The position numbers were made by a program, and so were the translations under genes. From Aquilaria yunnanensis (taxonomy: Eukaryota > Streptophyta > Magnoliopsida > Malvales > Thymelaeaceae), in contig CM077600.1 in NCBI GenBank assembly GCA_039654915.1, forward strand, positions 42,144,492 through 42,208,491: 64,000 bases of DNA, in the 5' to 3' direction. Below the pieces are notes generated by a model. The model saw nothing but the letters and a program-made list of their open reading frames with translations, searched no databases and had not been told where the DNA came from. Position 1 is the stretch's first letter, and every line of letters begins with the position of its first letter. Positions 23,639-35,399 of this stretch are shown one piece after another.

Positions 23639-24105
23639 TTCAATAAACAATACTTCGAGTATATGTAGCATCATCTACTACTATATTTTTTTCTTTTAGG
23701 TTGGAGAATGAAATAAGGAATATATATATATATATATATATATACAGACAGACACAAGTGACAATTTCCCCAAAGCTATTAGTTTATAATGCTATTGATT
23801 AAATAGCTTACAGGACTGTTAATTAAATTTAGTTACAACTTATTATTGTTATTATTGCGTGCTAAAATCTATACATATATTGTGTGCCTAACGAATTAAA
23901 ATACTCAAACCTGTTTTAAATCAAATTGAGCTTTCAATTTAATATATAGTATTATATATTTTCATGAGAAAAATGGCAAGAAAATTTCTGAATGTATGTT
24001 AGTACTGTTTAGGTTCTGGTTACTGCATATCATATTCATTCGTCACAAATTCAGATTTCTTATAAAATACTAAGCTGGATACAGAAAATTTATCACTGTT
24101 GCAAG
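23639..24105. other. Intergenic with (AT)n, no gene
   Basis: Contains an (AT)n run near 23719-23745 followed by acagacagacac. No coding signal. Ends with the target duplication of the next element. Confidence 0.6.
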
Positions 24106-24631
24106 GGGTAAATAGCACCAATGGCCTCAAACTTTTAATTTGCAAATCGGTCCCTAACCTTCATTTTATTGTAAATTAGTCCTAAACCTTTATAATTTAT
24201 TGCATATTAGTCTCTAGCCATGGGTGGACATATCAACTTGATTTATAGAGAAAAAAATTAATAGTTTAAATTTTCTATTAATTATGAGAAAACTATGACA
24301 TAGTTTAAGTTTATTGGAAGACAACTACTAAATAATTTGAATTCATTAACTCTTATAAATTATCTAACATTAACTTTTTACATTACAATCCAAACTATTT
24401 GGTATCTGCTTTTTTATAAGTTTAAATTGTGCCATAATTTTTTAATAGTTAATAAAAAATTTAAATTATTAATTTTTCTTCTCTTTAAATTGAGTTTTTG
24501 TGTTTGTCCAGGACTAAGGATCAATATGGAATGAATTATAAAAGTTTGAGACAAATTTGCATCAAAATGAAGTTTGGGGTACAATTTGTAACAGAGATTA
24601 AAGGTTTGGGATCAATGGTGCTTTTTTCCCC
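24106..24631. mobile_element. MULE-type MITE with 9-bp target duplication
   Basis: 526 bp. Inverted arms of about 135 bases: GGGTAAATAGCACCAATGGC against GGGGAAAAAAGCACCATTGA, then ctcaaacttttaat, cta-accttcattttatt and cattttataatt blocks. An exact TGTTGCAAG flanks both sides (24097-24105, 24632-24640). The short frames across it are not genes. Confidence 0.88.
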
Positions 24632-24640
24632 TGTTGCAAG

Positions 24641-25294
24641 TGAAAGATCGAGTCTATTGGTTGACGTGCGTGTATCTTCACTAGGATAACCATGGATTGG
24701 ACAGGTATAGCAGCCGGGTACGCAGGCTAAACATAATTGTTTGTCAAAGGTTTTTTTTAACTGCGTTATAAATTTTCAGTTGTATATATTCTTTGTTGAC
24801 AGTTTTTTTTTCTATGACTCGAAATATGTATAGAAGGTATAAGGATTAAGAGTTACTTATATTTAAATAAGAAAAAAATATATTTATTTTTTCTGGACTT
24901 GGAAAACATCTAAACTAATATTAGAACATAATATCAGAGAATGATGAGGTTGGGGTATGAACCACTGATCTCTTCCATATTTATCTAATTTTTAGCAATT
25001 AGACAAAAGGACTAGAGATTTTTATCAGAACGTATTGGTGGTAACTAACTAATTAAAATCATGCGCGTTAATTTGTATAGGACGCGTAAAGGAAAATAAA
25101 AGAGCGAGAAATTAAATGGAAGGTCCAAAGTCTGGATGCAGGATCCCCAAGGGCGCTAGGCATTATCTGCCCACGCAAACGAGTGGTGGAGGTTAAGGTC
25201 GCAAGCAAATGAAGCACGTATCTACTTAGCTGGCCAAATTCAAACATTCTGGCTAAGCTGTATGTACGTACTGCGTCATATCAAATGTAGGAAT
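24641..25294. other. Intergenic, nothing recognised
   Basis: No coding, repeat or RNA feature could be supported. Confidence 0.5.
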
Positions 25295-25926
25295 CAGAGG
25301 CGTAGCTACTTGGGGGAGTAGCAGCCGCCTCCTAGAATTTAAAATTTTTTTATTGGGGTTGTATATCATGTGAAAAAATTGTAGAAATACTAAAATTAGA
25401 CCTTATTTGTAAATTTTATAATTAGTAAGGGGTTTGTTATAATTTTTCCTTTTTAATGTTTTAATGCTATAGATTACCGTTACCGTTTCATTGCCTGGTC
25501 TAGGTAGGCAGTTTTGGGGTTCTCAATTACAACTAGTTAGTGTTTTGTTTGGTCTAATTTCAGCAAAATGCATAGTTTCTTATATCCTATAGTTAGGAGG
25601 AAAACTACTACTATAGAACCTACTTTTTCAATTATAAAAATTGTAAAGAGTAGATTACAAAATAAGATGGATAATGTTTTTGTTACTGATAAACTCTTTT
25701 ACATATTAAAAAAGCTCTTGTAAAAGCTTTTAGTTTAGATCTAATATTTGATGATTTTATAGATTTAAATAAGCATCTTGCTAAATTTTAAATTAGCTTT
25801 AATTGTTGCAGATTTTTTAATTTCATGAATTTTTATGTAATATTATTTGATATTTTTTATTATTGATTGTAACTTTATACATTTTAACAACCCACCCCAC
25901 TCCCCTAAACTCGGAACAACACTCAG
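25295..25926 (+). pseudogene. hAT transposase C-terminus relic (ZMYM1-like group)
   Basis: The plus strand reads EPTFSIIKIVKSRLQNKMDN and then VFVTDKLFYILKKLL, stop. The next frame continues ALVKAFSLDLIFDDFIDLNK. This matches the hAT dimerisation region of plant TTF/ZMYM1-type transposase-derived proteins (typically SAMKIIKTRLRNKMGD...YIEKE). The left end CAGAGGCGTAGCTACTTGGG resembles known hAT ends. The right end near 25926 is uncertain. A frameshift and the loss of nearly all the transposase make it an internally deleted relic. Confidence 0.6.
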
Positions 25927-26790
25927 AATTTGTTTTACAAAGTAATATATCATATTAAATTGTATTTGAAGCAAATTATATATTCTTTGAAAAATTAAAT
26001 TTGCTTAAATTGGACAAATTTATTTGTAAAATTCATGGTTATATAAATCTTTTGTAAATGAAGAGTTATTGTACACACATACATATAATGGCGGGCTGCG
26101 GGTCGGGTTGCTTCCTTTAAATGGATGAATGAGCAGAGGACAACAAAAAGCTAAGATGTACCGATCATCATTATCAGCTCTCACCCGATTCCACCGAATC
26201 CTTGAATTCTTGGACAAATCATTAATGCCCAAAAGCAACCGTTTTTGTGTTTCATGCAATGCATCAATGCATCTCCTTCGTTCAAAGTTTTGAAACACAC
26301 TAATTATAACGACTTATAATCATTTAATGACAAGGTCACTTTGGAATGTGTGTCGTGACTGTTTGTGTTTGTTTATATAGAGTAGCTTTAGTTAAACCCG
26401 ATTTACGCTATATACAACTCATACTTTTACAGTATTTATAAAATTGTTACCGTGGTTTAAACAGTACAAATAGAGAAATGAATATTATTTATATAAGAAG
26501 GTTACCATGTCTTAAACAGTATATCTGCATCGAATAGTATCTTTATGTAAAAAGAACACTATATTATACTAAGTTAAACATTAATTTATATCTTGATGTT
26601 TTCAAACTGCAAATGCGTTACTATTGTTAAATTATCTACAACATATTATAGAATAATACATCTGACTAAATAAACAACATATTAGAGAAACTTTATATGA
26701 ATAGAATAATACCTCTTACTGAATAGTACATTATTTATGAATAATAAAAAGTGTTGTAATATGTTGTTCCATTTAGTAGGAAGTGTTGTT
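25927..26790. other. Intergenic, no gene
   Basis: AT-rich. Short antisense frames (for example 26020-26298) show no recognisable motif. Repeated phrases such as acagtat and gttaccatg-cttaaacagta (26450-26530) suggest an old local duplication. Confidence 0.45.
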
Positions 26791-26799
26791 CATTGTTGT

Positions 26800-27250
26800 A
26801 TGATGTGTTGTTCAAGCACGATGACATTTTTGTAAACAATGTGAAAGTGAAGTATACGTAAATAATATAAATATTATCCATAATTAATGATGTTTGATTC
26901 AGACAAATGTGTTGTTCTATAGCATATTGTTCATTTTGTAAGATGTGTGTATTTATAAATGATGTTGTTTTGTTCAGTAAGAATTGTTGTTCAATTCTTA
27001 TAAATGTGGTGTTGTGTGAATATTATTAATTTTGAAAGAAATACTGTTTGTAAATGATATTATTTAATCCATTAAGAAATATTGCTTTCTTCAGATAAAT
27101 GTGCTGTTCTATGAGGTATTATACCCTCCAGACATAAGTGTTGTTCAAGGTACGGTAACAGTTTTGTAAATAATATTATTCGATTCATTAATAAATCTTG
27201 TTCCCTACAGACAAATGTGTTGTTCAATGCACGGTGACAGTTTTGCAAAT
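26800..27250. repeat. Degenerate ~75-95-bp tandem repeat
   Basis: Units share gacag/cattttgtaaa-aatattatt-gattcattaa-aaat-ttgtt and agacaaatgtgttgttcaatgc. Four to five diverged copies are recognisable, best between 27020 and 27250. Confidence 0.55.
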
Positions 27251-27484
27251 ATGACAAAAATATAAGTGTAATGTGTATAGCCTGAGAGTATTTTATTGTA
27301 TGCACATATATATGGGTAGTTACTAAAATACAACCTCGGTACCGATACACTCTATTTTTTAGCCATTCCTTAAACTTTCAATGTTTTGTCAGTTAAGGAC
27401 ACGAGTTAAGAAAATGTTAAAAAAGGCCATCAGACATATTGCAATCAATGCAACTTGTTGTCCCAATTTACATGTTGCATGGTT

Positions 27485-28240
27485 GAAGTGATACCAAATT
27501 ATGGTTGGAATGGTACTAAGATATGGTTCTAGTGGTATCAAAATATGGTTCATGTGGTACCAAGATATTGTTCAAATGGTGTGGCATCAAGATAAGGTTA
27601 TAGTGGTATCAAGATATAGTTCAAGTGGTACCAAGATATGGTTCTTATGGGACCAAGATATTTTTTTAGTGGTATCAAGAAATGGTTCTATGGGTAGCAA
27701 GATATGGTTCAAGTGGTGCTAAGATATGGTTCAAGTGATACTAAAATATGGTTTATGTGGTTTTAAGATATGGTTATAGTGGTACCAAGATGAGGTTATT
27801 GTGGTGCCAAATTAAAATTATAAGGGTAACAAGTTAAGGTTATGGGCACCAATTTAAGATTATAGTGGTACCACTTAATGTTAGAGTGGTACCAATTTAA
27901 GCTTATAATGGTACTAAGTTAAGGTTATTGCGGTTCCTAGTTAAGAATGTTATGATACCAAATTAAGACTATAGTGGTACCACTTAAGGTAAGAATGGTA
28001 ACAATTTAAGGTTAATTTGGTACCAATTTAAGGTTACAATGGCACTAAGTTAAGATTATAGTGATGCCAAATTAAGGTTATAACGATGCTAAATTAAGAT
28101 TATCCTGATACCAAATTAAGGTTATAAAGACATAAAGTTAAAATTATGGTGGTACCATTATAACCTTAATTTGGTACCTGTCTTACCTTAACTTAGTACT
28201 ATTACACCTTAACTTGCTAGCACTGCAACCTTAAATTTGT
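27485..28240. repeat. 22-bp minisatellite, about 31 diverged units, end inverted
   Basis: The unit approximates GTACCAAGATATGGTTCAAGTG. Units before about 27770 carry AAGATATGG; later ones carry AATTTAAGG or AAATTAAGG at the same place. From about 28150 the units run in the opposite orientation (ataaccttaatttggtacc). An open frame at 27501-27722 is a by-product of the repeat, since 22 is not a multiple of 3. Confidence 0.88.
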
Positions 28241-28520
28241 ATTGTTGTCTATTAAAAAATTCAAAAATCATAATTTAAATTGTACAGTCATCATACTCAA
28301 GTAATTTAGTCTATTGGTATTTTTTTCATAGTTAATAGATAATTTAAATTACTTTTTTTTTCTATGTAAACAAACAAAATAACTACAAAAAAGTACCATA
28401 AAATTGAAATTACTAGAAGATAACTATAGTAAAATTTGATATAGGATTTTAGAAATTTTTTTCCCAATGGTATAAAAAAAGTATAGGGGAAGATGTATAT
28501 TTCTAAACCTTAGGATTAGG
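28241..28520. mobile_element. Fragment of a MULE-type MITE
   Basis: Inner words gaaattactagaagataactata, ggattttagaaat and tataaaaaaagtatagg-gaagatgtatatttcta match the right half of the elements at 4405 and 16103. The left end is missing. Confidence 0.45.
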
Positions 28521-29757
28521 GATTAGGATTGGGATTGGGGTTAAGGTTATGGATTGAGCAACTAACTATATTTTTCATTAATAAGAAAAAACTATGATCA
28601 TTATTATAAGTTTTTTTAAGAGGTTTATAAAACAGGAGGAAGATATGTGTAATTTTTAAAAAAATTATTAAAAAAATATGACATTTGCTTTTCCTTTTTG
28701 GAGTTATCACTAATCAATTTTCCTAGGCTAATTGGACTACTTATAAGGTCTATGAGACAAATCTGATTTGAACAAAAATATGTCTCCGGACTTTATCATG
28801 TCCAACAAGAACAATTTGCTTAAAGATTTATTAAGTATTCTAGCATCTTAATTCAATAAATTTTTTACATCTTAAAAAATTAAGTAAATTAAATTATTTA
28901 AATAGTTGGATAACTAGCCTAAAATTATAATTCTCTATATTATCAATTTTATTAAATTAATTTGTGGCTAAAATAGCAAACAAGAAAAAATCAAATAAAA
29001 ATTCAAATTACCAACGCAGTTAATGCCTATTCTGTAAAAATAGAAACAATTAAGATGAAAACAAACTAGAGTAAAAATAAAAGGCTAAAGGCAAGTTTTA
29101 CCGAGAAGTAATAGTGAACTTGGTCAAATGGGTTAAAGTTGGGTTGGTTTTGGGTTAGTAAACGGGTTTAAAGGGTGGAGGCAGTTTTGTCCTCGATTTC
29201 CAACTGCGGCGATGGCAATTTGGTGACAGGTGACCTGGGCTTGGAATGAGGCAGCTAGGGTGGACTCCAAATAAGGTGGCAAAAGTAGTAGTGGCAGATA
29301 GAGCATGGCAATAAAGAATGACAGAGGATTGTATACAAAGATACAGTGAAGGAAGTGCGCATCAGCTATAAGAATGATTTCATGAAAGGTTTCTCCCTCC
29401 AATTCCCATCACCAGTGATAGGCGGCTCAGTGTAAGGCAAGAAGTTGGTGGCGAGTGGGGATGATGAACAATATTGCTTGAGTCAGAGACTTCTATTTCG
29501 ATCTTCACTATGATGGGCTTTGATGATGATATAGAAAAATTTAGTCTCGATGGGGCAAAAAGATGAAATTGTAAGAGTCCATGAATACTTTAACCAAAAT
29601 TAGATCTTTTAATCAGGCAGTTGAAAACTGGTGGGCACCCCATACACGCCAAGTATTTTAGAAAGGTCCATATATATGTGTGTGGACAACAACAAAAGAA
29701 TGAATACACATGTTACCAATTGTGAAATACAATCAAGATATACACTACTCTCATTCC
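28521..29757. other. Intergenic, no gene; GC-richer patch
   Basis: 28521-29100 is AT-rich without features apart from short ggattagggattagg repetition at 28510. 29130-29600 is GC-richer with gcgatggcaat/gtggcaa words, resembling LTR interiors elsewhere in the window, but no border could be fixed. An 89-codon antisense frame there has no recognisable domain. Confidence 0.4.
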
Positions 29758-29885
29758 GTATTATTTGTAATATTTAATATTTACAATAATTAATCTATAA
29801 TTTTTTATTTTTAATATTTTAGCTTATAAATGAAAAACTATTATACATGAATGATAAAAGAAAACTTATAGTTTCTAAATTTTTT

Positions 29886-31738
29886 AGGAGAATGGTCAGA
29901 ATATAATGATATGAATATGTGCCATATTCTAAGATGCTTTTAACTTGCAGCAGATCTAAAGGTAAGAGCCAATTCGTTTTAACTTAAGTCAACAGACTTA
30001 TTTTTACTTTTACATTTTTTTGCCTGAAATTAATTTCATTTGAAAGCCAATATTATGTAGATACAATAATGCATTTGAAAGTAAATTTCAGCAAGAATTG
30101 TATCTTCGGTGTTGGGGTTGATGACATGTAGGTCAAATAAGTTGCTAAAAAATTAAATTGCAGTGTAGGGGTGATTCCCTTCACTTACTTGGGTTTATGA
30201 GTTGGTGCAAATATGCATAGAAAGGACTTGTGGCAAATCTTTGTGGACAAATTTAGAACAAAACTAAATAGTTAGAAATTGAGGATAATGTCTGATAGAA
30301 TGAGACTAACTCTATTGAAATCAGTCCGTGGAAGCTTGCCCCAGTTTTATTTCTCACTTTTTCGTGCCCCGATGAGTGTCATAAAACACCTTAAGAGTAT
30401 TCACAATCATTTTCTTTAGGGGCTTAGGGGAATGTAGAAAACTAGTGTGAGTTGAGTAAAAAAAAGTGATTGCAAAAAAAAAAAAAAAAGAGGGTTGAGT
30501 GTAGGTAGTTTATGGGCTAAAAATTTGGCCCTATTGGGAAAATGGTGGTGGAGATTAAAAAATGAGAAAAGTGTTCTATGAGCAAAAGTTATAAAAGAAA
30601 TTCATGGTGAGAATGGTGTTAGTCTTGATGGAAGAATTCGAGTTAGGTGTGGAAGGGTTTGGGGAGGGATCCTAAAGGCAATAAATATTATTGACAAATG
30701 TAGTATAAACTTACAAACTCATTTAAAAGAAACATTGGTTGTGGGAATGAGGTAAAATTTTAGGAAGATTGGTGGGTAGGTAAGAAGAGTTTAGAAAAGG
30801 AATTCCCAAGATTAGCTAGATTAGATAATTCAATTGATTGCTTGGTGGCTCAAAAGGGGAATTGGAAAAATGGTGAATGGATTTGGTCTTGGAGCTGGTA
30901 TAAAGAATCGAGGGGTCGAGCGTGTTTACTACAAGTGATGAAAATTGATGTGGAGGCGTATGACTCTTAGAGGTGGTGCTTGGCATCAGATGACTTATTT
31001 TTTATCAAATCATTCTTCTCTCTAATCGACTCCTATGCTAGAAATGCTTCTGTAGTAACAAATGATCAACAAACAAGATGGAACACTTAAGTTCCCCTTA
31101 AAGTGAATTTCTTCATGTGGATAACACTTCAAGGAGGCTTGCCTACTTAAAGAAACCTAGCAGCAAAAGAAATGCACATTGGCAACTTGTTATGCTCCTT
31201 GTGCAACATTGATGTGAATACCTTAGATTACATTCTTCTGCATTGTAGTTTGGCTGTTCAAGTTTGGAGGCTTGTTTGTGGCTGGTGGAACTCTAACATC
31301 TTATCTGGATTAAGCCTAGAAGAAATCCTTCAACAAGGGCCTAATTGGAGAGCATCTTAAAGGCAAAAAAATGTATGGAATGCCATTATTTTCATTGCAT
31401 TATGGGCTATATGGAAAAGAATAAGTGCTTGTGTTTTCAATGGTACAAACCAATCAAATACAGAGTTGCTTAAAGATATTCAGGTGCTTTCATTTTTGTG
31501 GGTAAGAAATTGATGTAAAAAATTACATTGTTTATGGTCAGAATGAGTGTTGAACACTATGTGGGTAGTATAAAATTGGGTCTGATAGTGTTCAAGTGTT
31601 TTGTCTAGGGATTGATACGATGACTTTTGTCTATAGTGTAACTCCTAGCTAATCTGTAGCTCCTTTTGAATTTGTCTTGATCATGTGCTGGTTTTTTTTT
31701 TTTGAAATAAAGTGCATTTGTTTTGCTGTTAAAAAAAA
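29886..31738 (+). pseudogene. 5'-truncated L1-type LINE (reverse transcriptase C-part)
   Basis: The plus strand encodes, with stops and frameshifts, FELAADLK / CIFGVGVDD, PFTYLGL, VDKFRTKL, RLTLLKSVRGSLPQFYFSLF and NLALLGKWWWRLKNEKSVLW. It then encodes the zinc-binding zf-RVT region VNFFMWITLQGGLPT, LCSLCNIDVNTLDYILLHCS, AVQVWRL and NAIIFIALWAIWKR. The 3' UTR has hairpin AGCTA-ATCTG-TAGCT (31647-31661), an AATAAA signal near 31707 and a poly-A at 31730. Target duplications (agtttctaaattttt-type) flank it. A 125-bp piece of MITE family 2 interrupts the reading at 29965-30089. Confidence 0.88.
29965..30089. mobile_element. MITE family 2 left-arm fragment inside the LINE
   Basis: GCCAATTCGTTTTAACTTAAG through AATATTATGTAGATACAATAA matches the left arm of the 15378 copy. 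It then stops at gaaagtaaattt, where LINE sequence resumes (cagcaag). The LINE frame reads across when this block is skipped. Confidence 0.75.
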
Positions 31739-31854
31739 GTTTCAAAATTTAATTTTTTTAAATTTTGTTTAGAAAATAATAACATAAATAATTTCAAGTT
31801 AAACTCAAGTAAAAAAAGTAAATTGTATAAAAAAAATATAAGACTGGGGGAGTA

Positions 31855-32464
31855 TCTAATGTAACAAGAATCTTAATACTAATTCTTATAATTAATTTTT
31901 AAAACATATTTCCCTCCTGTAAAAATGAGATGTTTTGGACATCACATCACTGAAAACCCAAAAATTATTTCTTTTACCTACAGTTCCTAGGCTAAAATAC
32001 AAACAACCTAACCAAAGGCAATGGATGTTCAATTTCATAACACAATCATTCATTTAAAAAAATGATATTATTGGTATACATATAAAATACTAGTATTATA
32101 GCTTTTGAAATAGTCTTGTTACTTTTATAAAATAGTTATCATATTATAAACATATGTCTAATTAAACATATTAATCAACCTTTAATTATCCATATATAAC
32201 CCATTATCCAGCCCTAAATTTGACTAAATTGCCCTTTGATTGAGACTCTCGCTCATTCTCTCACCAGAAACCCTACCTTGCAGCTGTTTATATAGCACAA
32301 ACCATTATCGCTTGCTTTTTAGCTCCACCGATCATCACCTCTAAATCACCACAATTATTGCTTTAAGATTGTGTCAGTCTTTACCCCTTATTCGCCTTCG
32401 TTGCTGCTGCTCCAGGCCGCCACTAAGTCATTCCTCTCTCATCTTCGCCAACAAACTGTACCTA
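31855..32464. other. Intergenic, possible promoter-like stretch, no gene
   Basis: 32220-32430 is less AT-rich, with tttatatagcac (TATA-like) and CT-rich sequence after it, as in plant 5' leaders. No convincing coding frame follows; it is soon interrupted by tandem repeats and an LTR element. Confidence 0.3.
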
Positions 32465-32910
32465 GAAACAATCCATAGAAGTATCTAAGATAAAATGCAT
32501 AAACATCTAAAACAATTGGTAAGGGTGTCTGAAGAAGTGTGTAACAATTTATTCTCCTAAAAAATGATATGGAAAAGTGTAAAAGTGTTTGAAAGGATAT
32601 GTAATTAAAAATGTCTAAAACAGTATGTAAAAACATATAAATTAATATATAAAAGTGTCCAAAACAACAAGTAAAAGTGTCTGATATAGTATGTAAAATA
32701 TCTAAAACAATATGTAGACAAATTGTTATTGTCAGAAATAGACGTTTCTAAAATAGTTAGTAAAAAAACCTAAATGAAAATATAAAAGTGTTTGAAACAA
32801 TATTCAGACAATATGTTTTTCATATAAATAAAAATTTCTAAATTAATAAGTAAAAATATCTAAATAAATATCTGAAAGTATCTGAAACAGCACATAAAAC
32901 TAGTTTTTTT
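32465..32910. repeat. Degenerate ~22-24-bp tandem repeat
   Basis: Successive phrases of the form AAAGTGTCTAAAACAATATGTA are repeated with substitutions about 18 times. It is not related in sequence to the 27485 array but has a similar period. Confidence 0.65.
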
Positions 32911-33040
32911 AAGCAGAATAGATCACTAGTCACACAATCTCCTCATTAGGTTTTAGAATCTAGTTCCAAAATCAGCAAGAGTGGCCAAACATCCCCTGAA
33001 AATTGTACATTCTCTAGCGGATCATTGTCTTTGAATATTA

Positions 33041-33993
33041 TGTTGGAGATTTTCTTTCAATAAAAAATAATACTCCCTCCGTCCCAATTTAATTGAAACG
33101 TATTCCTTTTTGGGAAGTCCCAAAAAGGTTGAAACGTTTCCTCTTTTGGAAAGTTCAAATAATTAAATAATCCTTTTACACAAAACCCAATAAAGACTCT
33201 TTTTTTTAATCTCCACTCAACCTCTAACTGCACAAAACCCAAAAAAGAATCTTTCCTTTTTTAATCATTATTTAAACTTTTACTACATAAAAAATTAACA
33301 TAAATTACATACACCTTAATCTCCGTGCCCAGCCAAATGTTTCAATTAAAATGGGACGGAGGGAGTAATACTTATTAATAATAAATATTTTTAAGACACT
33401 AGCTGTTTGTTTCATTAGTGCTTTTTAACTCTCATTTACTTACCTTTTAATGTATATAAATGTAGAAATTAAGAGTTCAAATAGCTAGGAGTTTAATGAT
33501 GTGCTTATGGCTCTTAAACATGACTATATATATATGCTTGTTTTATCTTCATTTTATATACACATTCTTAGCCTCTCTCTCTCTCTCCAATTTTTTAGAT
33601 TGTTTCATAAAACTTATTTTTTTTATATATCTCCAAATTATATTGGGTAAAGAAAGGTGTGGGTGGAGCGTTACTTCACAACAATGCATATGTATGTGGA
33701 TTTATAACAAGATGATTGAGCTATTTTATCCTAAAGGTGGTGTGATGAGGCCGCTGCACTGGTATGATACGAAACGTCCAAAAGAAAGTAGGTAAACTCA
33801 TGACTCATCCTAATTACTCTTGATATATAAGTGATATTTTTCCTATTTTTTACATATTTCACTTTCTAATATCTATTAATTTTGTGTTACAAAACTTTCT
33901 ATTTTTGTCTCATCAGTGGGATCAAATTTTTTTTAATTTTAATATTTCATTATTTGTGAATTTATAATATTTCTATGGTGGAAGAACAACAAT
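33041..33993 (+). repeat. 5' LTR (contains a Stowaway MITE)
   Basis: Matches 36462-37119 throughout (for example aagacac/attagc, gagtttaatg, ccaattttttagattgtttcataaaa). The MITE insertion at 33073-33365 is absent from the other LTR, so it came after the retrotransposon inserted. Confidence 0.85.
33073..33365. mobile_element. Intact Stowaway MITE
   Basis: CTCCCTCCGTCCCAATTTAA at the left and its inverted copy at the right (ttaaaatgggacggagggag), each followed inward by ttgaaac/gtttcaa. TA lies on both sides (33071-33072, 33366-33367). This is the classic Tc1/mariner-derived MITE, 293 bp, non-coding. Confidence 0.95.
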
Positions 33994-35399
33994 TTTTGAA
34001 TGTTTTGCCCTATTTTTTTATTTTATTTTTAGGATAGTGACCTGATGTTTATTCAGTGGTGAGACCAAAATTATATTGGTTAGTTAATTTTTGGATTAGC
34101 TCATATTTTCTAGTAGCGTGGGTTTTAAAATTTTCTTTTGCTATATATTGGATTGAAATAGTAACAACTATTTCAACCCAACAGCTAGCTAAAGAAAGTT
34201 TTTGTGAAACGAATGTTGGTAATTCAAAATCTCTATGGCTTTGATTTTTGTGGTTGGCTTACCAAAAGTGTTACATAAATTGAGAAGAATCTGAAAATTT
34301 TATCAACTTGTTTTGTTTTCTTTTTTTCTTTTTTTCTTTTTCAAAAAAAGGGCTCCTGGTTTCTTGTGCATTTGAATGCTAGGAGTTATTGAAAGTTTTA
34401 TATATATTTTGTTGGAGAAAAAAAACATGTTTGTTCCCTCGTTTCAAAATCTTGTTTGGGTAATGGAGAATTTGTGCCAAACGCTCTTTATGGTTAACCA
34501 TCGACATTTTTGTAGCCTTTTGGCTGGTAAAGGAAAAAGAAACGTTTTCCTTTTTAATACCATGTATTATTGGTAGTTTTCGTTCAAGATTGAAAAAAAA
34601 AAAAAGAAAAAGAGATCAAATTTGCTTTTGGCACAAAAAAATTAAAAAAGAAAATGGCACACTTGGTAGATGGAAAAGTTTCTCAAAATTACTTTTTTGG
34701 CCCAAGGGTTAATGATTTTTTTTAAAAAACTGTGATAGGTGAATTTACGAAATTGAAATTCCAATTTTGTAATTTTTGAAAAAAAAAATATGGGAAAAGC
34801 ATTTTTTGTGTCACCAATGACTTTTGAAAGAGGAGAAAATGTTTTTTAGGAGAATTTTTTTTAAGGGTGGAAAAGAGAAAGTAAAAAAAAAAAAAAGAGA
34901 AGTTTTATTGGTGAAAATACTTGAAAAAAGATTAATTGGGAAATTTCTTTGAAATTTTTTTGAAATCTTCTCATTTCTGTATTTTGGTACCTTCAATGGC
35001 TGGGAAAATTCTCTATTTTCTAGAGAAAATAATTTTTTGCCTTGCACTTCGAAAACAAAAAAAAAATCTCTTTATTAGAGATAAAAATTTGTTGCTTCAA
35101 ATTTTCATTGAGGGAACACACAAATTTGTTGCCTTAGATTCAAGTTGTGAGAACTTAAAACTTGGTGCCTAAATAAAAAATATTTTGTGGGAAGTGGTTG
35201 GTTAAAGATTTAGAAAACAATATGAGTCTAAATCAATGCACCAATGTGGCAGTCATAAAATAATATGGTGATCATGAAATACTATTGTTGGATATTGTGG
35301 CATATATTGAATTAATGGTATAGCCTTTTCATAAGACACAAAGGCCCCAAAAGAGTTGTCTTGTATGACATACTTATTATATCCCAAGTAAATGTGAAA

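Larger units (their letters stand above)
29758..31852. mobile_element. Stowaway-like MITE split by a LINE insertion
   Basis: The left part 29758-29885 (CTCTCATTCCGTATTATTTG...ctatagtttctaaat) and right part 31739-31852 (...gactgggggag) together make one MITE flanked by TA (29756-29757 and 31853-31854). Its interior matches the 12719 and 21589 copies in reverse order. The sequence agtttc-aaattt at the break is present on both sides of the LINE and is its target duplication. Confidence 0.75.

Noticed and set aside
27501..27722. 73-codon frame rich in Trp and Tyr repeats
   Set aside because: Produced by the 22-bp minisatellite; no independent coding evidence.
27485..28240. CRISPR-like array of short repeats
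   Set aside because: Repeats are directly adjacent without spacers and are diverged, in a plant genome; it is a minisatellite.
32439..32636. 65-codon antisense hydrophobic frame
   Set aside because: Overlaps a degenerate tandem repeat and lacks any motif.
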